Assembly: GCF_029360765.1 (NCBI RefSeq)
Contig: NZ_JARKNA010000004.1
Span: forward strand, 124,001-188,000
Origin: Terrimonas pollutisoli
GTDB taxonomy: Bacteria; Bacteroidota; Bacteroidia; Chitinophagales; Chitinophagaceae
Length of the DNA stretch: 64,000 nt
Direction of reading: 5' to 3'
Shown: positions 46,939-54,420 of the stretch, piece by piece
How the letters are laid out: each line of letters opens with the position of its first letter
Position numbering within the stretch: position 1 is the stretch's first letter
Notes under the pieces: model-generated
What the model saw: only the letters and a program-made list of their open reading frames with translations
Databases searched by the model: none
Told to the model about the DNA's origin: nothing
Position numbers and translations under genes: made by a program

Positions 46939-47475
46939 TCATTCCCCGCCTCTTTCTTTAATAATGTTCAGGTGATGTTGGGTATGATAAATGGTGAAAT
47001 AGCATAATTCCCGCAACGTTATTTTACCCAGCAGGGGATGAGGGGCAAGGAACTGATCCAACTGGTCGTCACGATAATTTTTCTGTATGCTGCTGATAAG
47101 CCTGTTCATCGTTCTTGAAAAATCATTCAGCATATTCTCTTTCCCGGTTTGCGGGTTGATGGTTTTAGGAATATAAATGCCAGAAGCTTTGCCGCCCTGC
47201 TGTAATTTTAATTTGTATTTATTTACCAACTCATCATAACTACGGGAAGAGCGGTTGGGCCTGCCTGTATAGAGTCTCACAATGAATTTGGGTAGTATAA
47301 ATGCCAACCGGGTCGTGGTTGCCGAAATAACAAGGTGCTTTACATTTTGCGCAATCGACCACTTAGTTGAAGGTTGGTGGAAAAAAGAATCATCATGAAT
47401 TGATGCGCAAAAACTAATGAACTCATCTGAGCAGGACCGTAAGTCTTTAATTATTTCCTCTTTCGACAAGCTCAT
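46939..47475 (-). CDS. DinB superfamily protein
   Basis: 178 residues from the chosen ATG 47475. DinB is a four-helix bundle with a metal triad of His; visible are the first-helix His in FCASIHDDSFFHQP, the segment WSIAQNVKHLVIS (about residues 40-52) and the terminal YFTIYHTQHHLNIIKE (about 157-172), matching the usual H-x3-H ends. The open frame reaches 47559, but its extra 28 codons are translated from a C-rich dispersed repeat (giving WEWRVGCGEW), so I reject that start. Thiol-transferase-like roles are known in the superfamily; none can be claimed here. Confidence 0.82.
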   Translation of the reverse strand: MSLSKEEIIKDLRSCSDEFISFCASIHDDSFFHQPSTKWSIAQNVKHLVISATTTRLAFILPKFIVRLYTGRPNRSSRSYDELVNKYKLKLQQGGKASGIYIPKTINPQTGKENMLNDFSRTMNRLISSIQKNYRDDQLDQFLAPHPLLGKITLRELCYFTIYHTQHHLNIIKERGGE

Positions 47476-47510
47476 TGCTAGCCACCCTATGTTTTTATAA
47501 TAATGAATAG

Positions 47511-47562
47511 CCACCCACTCGCCACACCCCACTCGCCATTCCCACTTCCCATTCCCCATTCA
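47511..47562. repeat. C-rich degenerate repeat tract, copy 1
   Basis: Repeats of CCCACTCGCCA and CCATTCCCCATT fill the gap between the dinB-like start and the dapF stop. CCCACTCGCCATTCCC is shared exactly with 49086-49143. Confidence 0.7.
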
Positions 47563-47564
47563 AC

Positions 47565-48350
47565 CTATTTCACCTGTACAGAGCCTTCAAACACTCTTTC
47601 CGCGGGTCCGCACAACCAGATATTAGCATACTTTTCATCATCCAGCCGATCATACTCGATCGTTAAACTGCCGCCCAGTGTTTTAACTTCTACATCGTTA
47701 AAACCATTTTCATTGTGATAGCAAACCAGCGCCGCAGCAGTAACACCCGTACCGCAAGAGTAGGTTTCATCTTCCACGCCTCTTTCATAGGTGCGAACGA
47801 TGATCTTATCATCACCAGCCTGTTCTACAAAATTTACATTGATGCCTTCCTGTTCAAAGTCCTTGCTATAGCGGATATCCCTTCCTTTCTTGTAAACATC
47901 CATGTCCATCACGTCGTTTACCAGTTTCACATAGTGTGGTGAACCGGTATTTAACACAAAATCACCATGCACTTTGCGGATCGTATCCACATCTTTCATT
48001 TTCAGCGACACGATGCCATCGACATCTATCTCTGCCTCATGTTCGCCATCAACCGCTATGAACTTATACTCGTTGCGGTGAATGCCGAGGTGGTAAGCAA
48101 ATTTGATAATGCAACGGCCGCCATTACCACACATGCTGCCTTCACGGCCGTCCGAATTATAATACTTCATTTCGAAATCATAACCATTTTTCTCATTAAG
48201 CATCATAAACCCATCGGCGCCGATGCCCATTCGACGGTCACACAACCAACGGATTTGGTACTCTCTTAACGAAGAATATTTGTTGTCACGGTTATCGACA
48301 ATAACAAAATCGTTTCCCGTTCCCTGGTATTTATAAAATTCGATTTGCAT
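47565..48350 (-). CDS. dapF: Diaminopimelate epimerase
   Basis: 261 residues. DapF converts LL- to meso-diaminopimelate for lysine and peptidoglycan. The opening YQGTGNDFVIVDNR is typical, the first catalytic Cys is in SMCGNGGRC (about residues 72-80) and the second in YSCGTGVTAAAL (about 201-212). Both halves of the pseudo-symmetric fold are present; length is normal. The gene is flanked by repeat-rich spacers. Confidence 0.96.
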   Translation of the reverse strand: MQIEFYKYQGTGNDFVIVDNRDNKYSSLREYQIRWLCDRRMGIGADGFMMLNEKNGYDFEMKYYNSDGREGSMCGNGGRCIIKFAYHLGIHRNEYKFIAVDGEHEAEIDVDGIVSLKMKDVDTIRKVHGDFVLNTGSPHYVKLVNDVMDMDVYKKGRDIRYSKDFEQEGINVNFVEQAGDDKIIVRTYERGVEDETYSCGTGVTAAALVCYHNENGFNDVEVKTLGGSLTIEYDRLDDEKYANIWLCGPAERVFEGSVQVK

Positions 48351-48831
48351 AGGAAATCATTACTTTATTCTTAAACTAAATATTGGGCGAAAATATTCCA
48401 TCAACTCTATAATTTATTTCTCAACAGCAGTTTTCTGTTTTGGGACACTTCCAGCGCCTCTTTTTTTTCGAAATCTCCCTACGGAGGAAAGTCCTCCACC
48501 TACCGGGGGAGGATTTAGGAGGGGGCCGAAAAGCAGCGCCTCCCGTTGCTCCGCATAGCACGATAAACAATCTTCGCCCTTCCACTTCGAATAAGTGGGC
48601 GGCTTTCAACCTTTCGGAGTGCTTGTGCGCTGGCCCGCCCCGATAGCGATCGGGGCTTGACTTTTTTTGTTACTTCTGAGCCAAGTCGAAGAATTGCGTC
48701 AAAGCCTGTCCCGATAAGTCGGGAGCAAAAAGTAAATAAAAAATACAATAACAAGAACTGGTTTCAAAAAGCATCGGAGCTTATCATCGCAATCAAGTAA
48801 ATGCGTACCCATTTCCTCAAGAAGCTCCTGA
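48351..48831. other. Repeat-rich gene-free stretch
   Basis: Contains a CCTCC/GGGGGAGG element (about 48475-48533), GCCCCGAT-agcg-ATCGGGGC (48637-48656), a CTTTTTTTGTTACTT tract (about 48660) and TCCCGA-taag-TCGGGA (48709-48724). These resemble dispersed elements common between Chitinophagaceae genes. No gene is supported. Confidence 0.6.
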
Positions 48832-49050
48832 CTAATTCATATACATATAAAAACGTTTTTTTTCTTTTTTTGATATCCGTGATGCCCCTTCTGCGATATT
48901 GCTGGAAACAGAAATGGCCGACCTTCGCACCTGGGAGATCAAAACAAATTGTTCTTCTTTCGGAAACTGCCTGGTCGCTTTATACACTTCCCTTACAAGA
49001 TTCAACGAAAATCGATAAACTTCCAAGTTCTTATGAGATAAATTCAGCAT
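48832..49050 (-). CDS. Four-helix-bundle protein (23S rRNA IVS-like), truncated
   Basis: 72 residues: HKNLEVYRFSLNLVREVY, then FVLISQVRRSAISVSSNIAEG and ASRISKKEKKRF. This is the N-terminal 60% of the small four-helix-bundle family first seen in 23S rRNA intervening sequences, normally ~115-125 residues. The expected LGSL.E.ET-type third and fourth helices are missing in all three frames downstream, where dispersed-repeat sequence begins. It may be an inactive remnant. Function of the family is uncertain. Confidence 0.75.
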   Translation of the reverse strand: MLNLSHKNLEVYRFSLNLVREVYKATRQFPKEEQFVLISQVRRSAISVSSNIAEGASRISKKEKKRFYMYMN

Positions 49051-49085
49051 AGTTGATAGGTTTAATTTATGTAATTTGAATCAGT

Positions 49086-49143
49086 CCCATTCTTCTCCAA
49101 CTCCCCAATTCCCAAACCCACTCGCCATTCCCCACTCCCCACT
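49086..49143. repeat. C-rich degenerate repeat tract, copy 2
   Basis: Units such as CCCACTCGCCATTCCCC and CACTCCCCACT abut the stop codon of the nucleoside phosphorylase gene at 49142. Confidence 0.7.
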
Positions 49144-50023
49144 AGCCTATACTTTTCGAAAAAATCTCCATAAACCTCACTATCAACTTCTCCACCGCCG
49201 CTTTCCCGTCTTTTGAAAACTCCTGTTTGATCCGGTTGGCGACGATGGCATTAATCGCCAGGCAATTATGCCCTAGCAATTTTCCTAATCCATAGATCGC
49301 CGAAGTTTCCATTTCAAAATTCGTGATGCGATGCTGACCAAAACGAAAATCCGTCAACCGGTTGATCAGGTTCGGGTTGCGGATTCCTAATCGTAAGATC
49401 CGTCCCTGCGGTCCATAAAAACCGGGGCAGGTCACCGTGATGCCCTGGTGAAAATCTTTTACAAAATGTTTGATCAGGGAAGCCGCCGCATGGCTGATAT
49501 AAGGGTAACTCATCTGGCCGTGCAGTTGTGTATGTGTAACAAAAGATTGCAGCAATTGTTGTTCTTCGTCATTTTGCTCATGGCGGTAAAAGTTCAGCAG
49601 GTTGTCCACTCCCAGGCCATGGGTGGCGGCTACAAAACTATCTACCGGGATATCCGCCTGCAAGGAGCCCGAAGTGCCGATGCGGATAATATTCAGCGGC
49701 GTGAGTTGGTTTTTAATCTGCCGGGTTTCAAAATCAATATTGACCAGTGCATCCAGTTCGTTGATGACGATATCGATATTGTCCGGGCCGATACCGGACG
49801 ACAGGACCGTCAGTCTTTTCTTACCCACATAGCCGGTATGGCTGATAAACTCCCGGTGTTGCCGGATGATTTCCACCGAGTCAAAATGTTTACTCACTTC
49901 CCGCACCCGGTCGGGATCACCCACCGTCACCACGGTACCGGCAATTTCTTCGGGGCGGAGATCGAGGTGGTACACGGCTCCGCGGGGGTTAATAATGAGT
50001 TCGGACTCAGCAATGCGGCTCAT
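49142..50023 (-). CDS. Nucleoside phosphorylase (uridine phosphorylase-like)
   Basis: 293 residues of the PNP/UDP family. TVVTVGDPDRVREVSKHF (about residues 29-46) contains the phosphate-binding GDPxR, VLSSGIGPDNIDIVINEL is the second Gly-rich loop, IRIGTSGSLQADIPVDSFV carries the phosphate Ser/Thr region, and TNFEMETSAIYGLGKLLGH contains the ribose-contact Met-Glu. It reversibly cleaves uridine or related nucleosides with phosphate in the cytoplasm. Base specificity is inferred; the extra N- and C-terminal residues place it with Bacteroidota relatives of uridine phosphorylase. Confidence 0.85.
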   Translation of the reverse strand: MSRIAESELIINPRGAVYHLDLRPEEIAGTVVTVGDPDRVREVSKHFDSVEIIRQHREFISHTGYVGKKRLTVLSSGIGPDNIDIVINELDALVNIDFETRQIKNQLTPLNIIRIGTSGSLQADIPVDSFVAATHGLGVDNLLNFYRHEQNDEEQQLLQSFVTHTQLHGQMSYPYISHAAASLIKHFVKDFHQGITVTCPGFYGPQGRILRLGIRNPNLINRLTDFRFGQHRITNFEMETSAIYGLGKLLGHNCLAINAIVANRIKQEFSKDGKAAVEKLIVRFMEIFSKSIG

Positions 50024-50101
50024 GACTAATTTTTAAGATGACAGAATCAATCAATTATCAAAAATATCCTATTTTCGCAGCGCATCAAAAAATGCTGTAA
50101 T

Positions 50102-50172
50102 GGTCCTTTGGCCGAGTGGCTAGGCAGAGCTCTGCAAAAGCTCGTACAGCGGTTCGAATCCGCTAGGGACCT
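50102..50172 (+). tRNA. tRNA-Cys(GCA)
   Basis: 71 nt. Acceptor stem GGTCCTT/AGGGACC with one T-G pair, anticodon stem GAGCT/AGCTC around loop CTGCAAA giving anticodon GCA, T loop GTTCGAATC, discriminator U73 as expected for Cys. CCA not encoded. Confidence 0.93.
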
Positions 50173-50175
50173 CGG

Positions 50176-50210
50176 AAGAAGTCATTCTGAATAATCAGGA
50201 TGACTTTCTT
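50176..50210 (+). terminator. Terminator of tRNA-Cys
   Basis: Arms AAGAAGTCATTCTGA and TCAGGATGACTTTCTT pair around loop ATAA with one bulge and one wobble; the 3' side is T-rich. Confidence 0.7.
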
Positions 50211-50440
50211 ATTTCTAACTAGATAGGCTGATTAATAAGGGTCCTTTGGTCAGCTATCGGCCTCCGAAGCTTAAACGACACATCAATATTGGCAGATATT
50301 TTTCATTTTAGTTTCTTAATCAGTCGTAAAAAATAATACCAAGCCATTTACTCAATCATCACTATCGTTTCTATCGTACACTATCCGTTTCGTTAAATCT
50401 ACTTCCCTTTTCTTATTTTGTGCTCGAACAAAATTTAGGT

Positions 50441-52087
50441 ATGGTGAAAGGAAAAAAGGAAAAGAATGAAGGACAACTAGAAAAGAAACTCTGGAAGGCC
50501 GCTGATAAACTTCGCAAGAACATGGATGCTGCGGAGTATAAACATGTGGTGTTGGGATTGATTTTTCTCAAATATATATCTGATGCATTTGAAGAGCTGC
50601 ATCAAAAACTGCTAAAGGGTGAAGGAGAATATGAAGGGGCCAATCCCGAAGATAAAAATGAATATACAGCCGAAAAGGTGTTTTATGTTCCGCCATCTTC
50701 CCGGTGGACATGGATACAAGGCCAGGCTGCATTACCAACCATCGGCAAAGACATTGATGATGCAATGGATGCCATTGAAAAAGACAATCCATCTTTGAGA
50801 GGCGTGTTGCCCAAAGTGTATGCCCAGGAAAAACTGGATAAAGCAAGTTTGGGTGGATTAGTAAACCTTGTAGGCAGTGCAGCTTTAGGAACTAAGGAAG
50901 CCCAAAGCAAAGATGTGCTCGGCAGGGTATTCGAATATTTTTTAGGTGAGTTTGCACTTGCCGAAGGAAAGAAAGGCGGACAGTTCTATACTCCCGAAAG
51001 TGTAGTGAAATTGTTGGTAGAAATGCTCGAACCTTATGAAGGCCGTGTATTTGATCCCTGCTGCGGCAGCGGCGGCATGTTTGTACAAAGCGAAAAATTT
51101 ATTGAACATCACCAGGATCATTACAAAAAAAAGAATGGAAAGAAGTTATCATTAAATCCTGCAGATCATATATCCATTTACGGACAGGAAAGCAACCAGA
51201 CCACATGGCGCTTATGCAAAATGAATCTCGCTATCCGGGGTATTGATAGTAGCAATGTAAAGTGGAATAACGAAGGAAGTTTTTTGAATGATGCCCATAA
51301 AGATCTGAAAGCTGATTTCATCATGGCTAATCCGCCGTTTAATGATAGCGACTGGAGCGGTGAATTGTTGCGGGATGATGGAAGATGGAGTGTGTTGGGA
51401 GAAAGATTGGCGCCGCCGGCCGGCAATGCCAACTATGCATGGATCATGCATTTTATTTATCACATGGCGCCAACAGGTAAAGCTGGCTTTGTGCTTTCAA
51501 AAGGTTCGCTCACTTCGCAAACCAATAATGAAGGAGAAATAAGAAAAGCCCTGATTGAAAAGGACCTGGTAGACTGTATTGTAAACTTGCCTACCAAGCT
51601 TTTTCTGAATACACAAATACCAGCTTGCCTATGGTTTCTTACAAGAAATAAAGACAACGGATACTTCAGGGAAAGAAAAGGTGAGATACTCTTTATTGAT
51701 GCCAGAAACAAAGGCGAATTAATAAATCGTAAAAACAGGGTATTAACAGACAAGGATTATTATAGGGAAAAGGGCATTGACAAAACCGGTGATGTAGAAG
51801 AAATTGCGGCTGTTTATCATAGCTGGAGAAACGTAAACGGCGGCTACAAAGACATACAGGGCTTTTGCAAAAGCGAAACCATTGAGAAAGTAAAAGCATT
51901 AAATTATGTATTGACGCCCGGCCGCTATGTAGGACTGCCCGACGAAGAAGATGATTTCAATTTTGCTGAACGTTTTATTGCGCTGAAGGCAGAGTTGGAA
52001 AAACAGATGGCTGAAGAAACCGAATTGAATGAACGGATAAAAACAAAGCTTGCTAAAATAAATATTGACGTTAATGCCACCCAATAG
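50441..52087 (+). CDS. hsdM: Type I restriction-modification methyltransferase subunit
   Basis: 548 residues from ATG 50441 (the frame is open from GTG 50420). HsdM methylates adenine in the HsdS-defined site as part of an M2S or R2M2S complex. The N-terminal helical domain has EYKHVVLGLIFLKYISDAF, the SAM motif I is FDPCCGSGGMFVQ (about residues 203-215), and the N6-adenine motif IV is MANPPFND (about 295-302). FYTPESVVKLLVEML precedes motif I as usual. It opens an operon whose next gene overlaps it by 14 bases. The ~250-base spacer from tRNA-Cys holds the likely promoter. Confidence 0.96.
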   Translation: MVKGKKEKNEGQLEKKLWKAADKLRKNMDAAEYKHVVLGLIFLKYISDAFEELHQKLLKGEGEYEGANPEDKNEYTAEKVFYVPPSSRWTWIQGQAALPTIGKDIDDAMDAIEKDNPSLRGVLPKVYAQEKLDKASLGGLVNLVGSAALGTKEAQSKDVLGRVFEYFLGEFALAEGKKGGQFYTPESVVKLLVEMLEPYEGRVFDPCCGSGGMFVQSEKFIEHHQDHYKKKNGKKLSLNPADHISIYGQESNQTTWRLCKMNLAIRGIDSSNVKWNNEGSFLNDAHKDLKADFIMANPPFNDSDWSGELLRDDGRWSVLGERLAPPAGNANYAWIMHFIYHMAPTGKAGFVLSKGSLTSQTNNEGEIRKALIEKDLVDCIVNLPTKLFLNTQIPACLWFLTRNKDNGYFRERKGEILFIDARNKGELINRKNRVLTDKDYYREKGIDKTGDVEEIAAVYHSWRNVNGGYKDIQGFCKSETIEKVKALNYVLTPGRYVGLPDEEDDFNFAERFIALKAELEKQMAEETELNERIKTKLAKINIDVNATQ

Positions 52088-52490
52088 AGACATTCGCTGG
52101 ATACAGCGTTTCAATAATTATAAAAAAGCATTGGCGAGACTGAATGAAGCAGCAGACATCGGTTTGTTTGATATGAACGACCTTGAGATGAACGGGCTGA
52201 TACAGCGGTTTGAGTTTACATTTGAACTGGCCTGGAAAACTCTCAGGGATTTGATGCGTTATAATGGAAATAGCCTTCCAGAAGTGGTTGCCACGGTAAT
52301 AGAAGCTGCCATTGAAGAAGGGTGGATTACCGATGCAGAAAACTGGAGAAGAATGAGGGTATCGAGAAATAAAACATCTCATACTTATGATGAGCAAACG
52401 GCCAATGAGATTGCCACCGATACCATAGAAGTTTTTCTCCCCTTATTTATACAATTAGAAACAAGGCTGGAAGTAGAACGCCTTAGCTGA
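52074..52490 (+). CDS. HEPN-like nucleotidyltransferase substrate-binding protein (HI0074 family)
   Basis: 138 residues from ATG 52074, which lies inside the 3' end of hsdM. All-alpha, with LEMNGLIQRFEFTFELAWKTL (about residues 38-58) as the family signature and VSRNKTSHTYDEQTANEI near residues 96-113. Arg98 and His103 form R-x4-H, the RNase motif of HEPN proteins such as the HepT toxin. HI0074-type proteins partner a separate MNT nucleotidyltransferase encoded next door; here that partner domain is fused to HsdS, eight bases downstream. By analogy with MntA-HepT (type VII toxin-antitoxin), it may be a toxin kept in check by nucleotidyl transfer; that is inference. Confidence 0.82.
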   Translation: MPPNRDIRWIQRFNNYKKALARLNEAADIGLFDMNDLEMNGLIQRFEFTFELAWKTLRDLMRYNGNSLPEVVATVIEAAIEEGWITDAENWRRMRVSRNKTSHTYDEQTANEIATDTIEVFLPLFIQLETRLEVERLS

Positions 52491-52497
52491 TATACCT

Positions 52498-53895
52498 ATG
52501 CAGTTTGGATTGGATGAAAATATTATAGAACAAATACAGAAAGTATTTGAAAGCAACCCCAAAGTGGATGAAGTGCTGGTATTTGGCAGCAGGGCCAAAG
52601 GCAATTACCGGCCAGACTCTGACATAGACCTTGCCGTGAAGGGGCGAAATATTTCTTTTGATGATATTACCGGATTGAGTGTGCAATTAGACCAACTGAA
52701 CCTCCCTTATAAAATTGATTTGATTAATTATGCCACTGTGACTGATAAAGATGTGCTTGAGCATATTGATAGAGTTGGGATTGTTTTTTATCAGCGATGG
52801 AAAAAACTGAAACTGGTTGATCTATTAAGATTTGGAAATGGAAAAGTCAGACCAGGATCTGAAGGAAAGATACCAGTATATGGCGGTAACGGGATTTTAG
52901 GATATACCGATGAATCAAATTATGATGATGAAACAATTATAATTGGCAGGGTTGGGGCTTATTGTGGATCGGTTTATTATAACAAAGGTCCTGTTTGGGT
53001 TTCAGATAATGCTTTAGCTGCTAAACCCAAAAATGGTTTTTCTGCAAAATTCCTTTATTACTTTTTGAGGCATCTGGATTTAAATCAGTTTGCTGAAGGT
53101 TCTAGCCATCCTTTGGTGACACAGTCATTACTTAATTCCATAGATGTTGCAGTAACTGATAATCCAAAAGAACAAATCACCATAGCCTCTATTCTCCGCA
53201 GCCTCGATGATAAAATAGATTTACTGCATCGCCAAAACAAAACCTTAGAACAATTAGCTGAAACGCTTTTCAGGCAGTGGTTTGTGGAAGAGGCGGGGAC
53301 AGATTCTGACACCATTAAAATTTCCGATGTGGCAGATATTAATAGCAAGAATATTTCTAATGGTTATCCATACTCTGAAATAGAATATTTGGATACGGGT
53401 TCAATTACACAAGGTGTAATTTCCGGTTTTCAAATGTATAATTTATCTGATGCTCCTAGCAGAGCCCAAAGAATAGTTAAAGAAAACGATATTGTATATT
53501 CTTTAGTTAGACCAATACAAAGGCATTATGGACTACTTCATAATATTAAACCAAACACTATAGTATCTACAGGATTTTGTGTTATAACTTGTAGAAATAT
53601 TAATCCATATTTTATTTATTTACTGCTAACAAGAGATGAAACAATAGATTATTTTGATTCAGTTGCTGAAGGCTCAACAAGTGCATATCCTTCTCTAAAA
53701 CCTTCAGATATTTCAAATTTTGAGTTTCCAAAACCCCCTGAAGAAAAACTAACGGCATTTTCAAATTTTGTTACGGAAACTTGGAATAAAATCAAAGCAA
53801 ATCAAAAGCAAATCAAAACCCTCACCCAACTTCGGGATACATTATTGCCCAAGCTGATGAGTGGAGAAGTACGGGTCGAAATGTCTGAACTGTGA
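52498..53895 (+). CDS. hsdS: Fusion: MNT-type nucleotidyltransferase + HsdS specificity subunit
   Basis: 465 residues with two unrelated parts in one frame. Residues ~1-98 are a minimal nucleotidyltransferase: VLVFGSRAKGNYRPDSDIDL gives G30-S31-x10-D42-x-D44, the full metal/NTP site, and the domain ends normally at LEHIDRVGIVFYQ. From about residue 100 (WKKLKLVDLLRFGNGK) it is HsdS: target-recognition domain 1 (~100-220), central helix KEQITIASILRSLDDKIDLL (~223-262), domain 2 (~270-415), and terminal helix ending LRDTLLPKLMSGEVRVEM. HsdS sets the DNA target of the M and R subunits. No ATG starts the HsdS part in frame, so a separate HsdS is not apparent. The last codons (MSEL stop) lie in the repeat that starts at 53882. 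Confidence 0.88.
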   Translation: MQFGLDENIIEQIQKVFESNPKVDEVLVFGSRAKGNYRPDSDIDLAVKGRNISFDDITGLSVQLDQLNLPYKIDLINYATVTDKDVLEHIDRVGIVFYQRWKKLKLVDLLRFGNGKVRPGSEGKIPVYGGNGILGYTDESNYDDETIIIGRVGAYCGSVYYNKGPVWVSDNALAAKPKNGFSAKFLYYFLRHLDLNQFAEGSSHPLVTQSLLNSIDVAVTDNPKEQITIASILRSLDDKIDLLHRQNKTLEQLAETLFRQWFVEEAGTDSDTIKISDVADINSKNISNGYPYSEIEYLDTGSITQGVISGFQMYNLSDAPSRAQRIVKENDIVYSLVRPIQRHYGLLHNIKPNTIVSTGFCVITCRNINPYFIYLLLTRDETIDYFDSVAEGSTSAYPSLKPSDISNFEFPKPPEEKLTAFSNFVTETWNKIKANQKQIKTLTQLRDTLLPKLMSGEVRVEMSEL

Positions 53896-53980
53896 TTTTT
53901 ATGATTAAATGATTGCCGTGATACTTGTTATATGTAAGAATCATTTAATCACAAAAATCAGATAAATCATAGTTCAGACA
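53882..53980. repeat. Long imperfect inverted repeat (TGTCTGAAC...GTTCAGACA) between hsdS and the GxxExxY gene
   Basis: Left arm 53882-53914 (starts TGTCTGAACTGTGATTTTT) is complementary to the right arm 53939-53980 (ends AATCATAGTTCAGACA), the right arm having an extra ~9-12 nt unit of the same ATGATTT-like text; the loop is ~24 nt. Recurrent ATGATT/AATCAT units spaced ~9-12 bases give it a periodic look. Confidence 0.85.
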
Positions 53981-53990
53981 GTTTAATGAT

Positions 53991-54410
53991 ATGATAAAGG
54001 AACAATATAAATATTCTGAACTGACAGCCAAAGTAATCGGCTGTGCTTTGACTGTTCACAAAACACTTGGTAACGGTTTCCAGGAAGTCATTTATCAAAG
54101 AGCTCTTGAGATTGAAATGCGGTTGGCAGATATTTCTTTTTCCCGGGAACATGATATGCCAATCTATTACCGCCAGCAACAGATAGGCACACGGAGGGTT
54201 GATTTTCTGACAGAAGGAGTTGTTTCTGTCGAATTGAAAGCTATTACTAAACTGGAAGATGTTCATCTTGCGCAAGCTATTAACTATCTTGAAGCCTATA
54301 ATCTTGAAATTGGATTATTAATCAACTTCGGTGAAACGAGCCTGAATTTTAAAAGACTAACGAATAAAAAGTTTAAATCACCGGAATCACAAAAATCAAT
54401 CAAATCATAG
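53991..54410 (+). CDS. GxxExxY protein (PD-(D/E)xK nuclease-fold)
   Basis: 139 residues. The eponymous motif is GFQEVIY (within LGNGFQEVIYQRALEIE, about residues 22-38), and a PD-(D/E)xK-like site is seen in RRVDFLTEGVVSVELKAI (about 64-81) with Asp then Glu-x-Lys. The family has no settled function; a nuclease role is inferred from the fold. It sits between hsdS and hsdR in the same direction, starts 11 bases after one repeat copy and ends inside another (54385-54418), as if it were a self-contained inserted cassette. Confidence 0.85.
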   Translation: MIKEQYKYSELTAKVIGCALTVHKTLGNGFQEVIYQRALEIEMRLADISFSREHDMPIYYRQQQIGTRRVDFLTEGVVSVELKAITKLEDVHLAQAINYLEAYNLEIGLLINFGETSLNFKRLTNKKFKSPESQKSIKS

Positions 54411-54418
54411 TTCAGACA
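54385..54418 (+). repeat. Third copy of the AATCACAAAAATCA...GTTCAGACA repeat
   Basis: 34 bases, 31 identical to 53947-53980 in the same orientation. It encodes the last codons of the GxxExxY gene and ends two bases before the hsdR start codon. Confidence 0.85.
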
Positions 54419-54420
54419 AA

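Noticed and set aside
49448..50029. Long 193-codon plus-strand frame opposite the nucleoside phosphorylase.
   Set aside because: Antisense shadow of a well-supported gene; composition explained by the opposite strand.
50240..50249. GGTCCTTTGG repeats the first ten bases of tRNA-Cys (50102-50111), suggesting an attachment-site duplication next to the restriction island.
   Set aside because: Integration normally duplicates the 3' part of a tRNA, the match is only ten bases, and no integrase is adjacent.
53882..54418. Hairpin next to a small gene in a defence locus, considered as a retron or diversity-generating element.
   Set aside because: No reverse transcriptase and no template/variable repeat pair are visible in the window.
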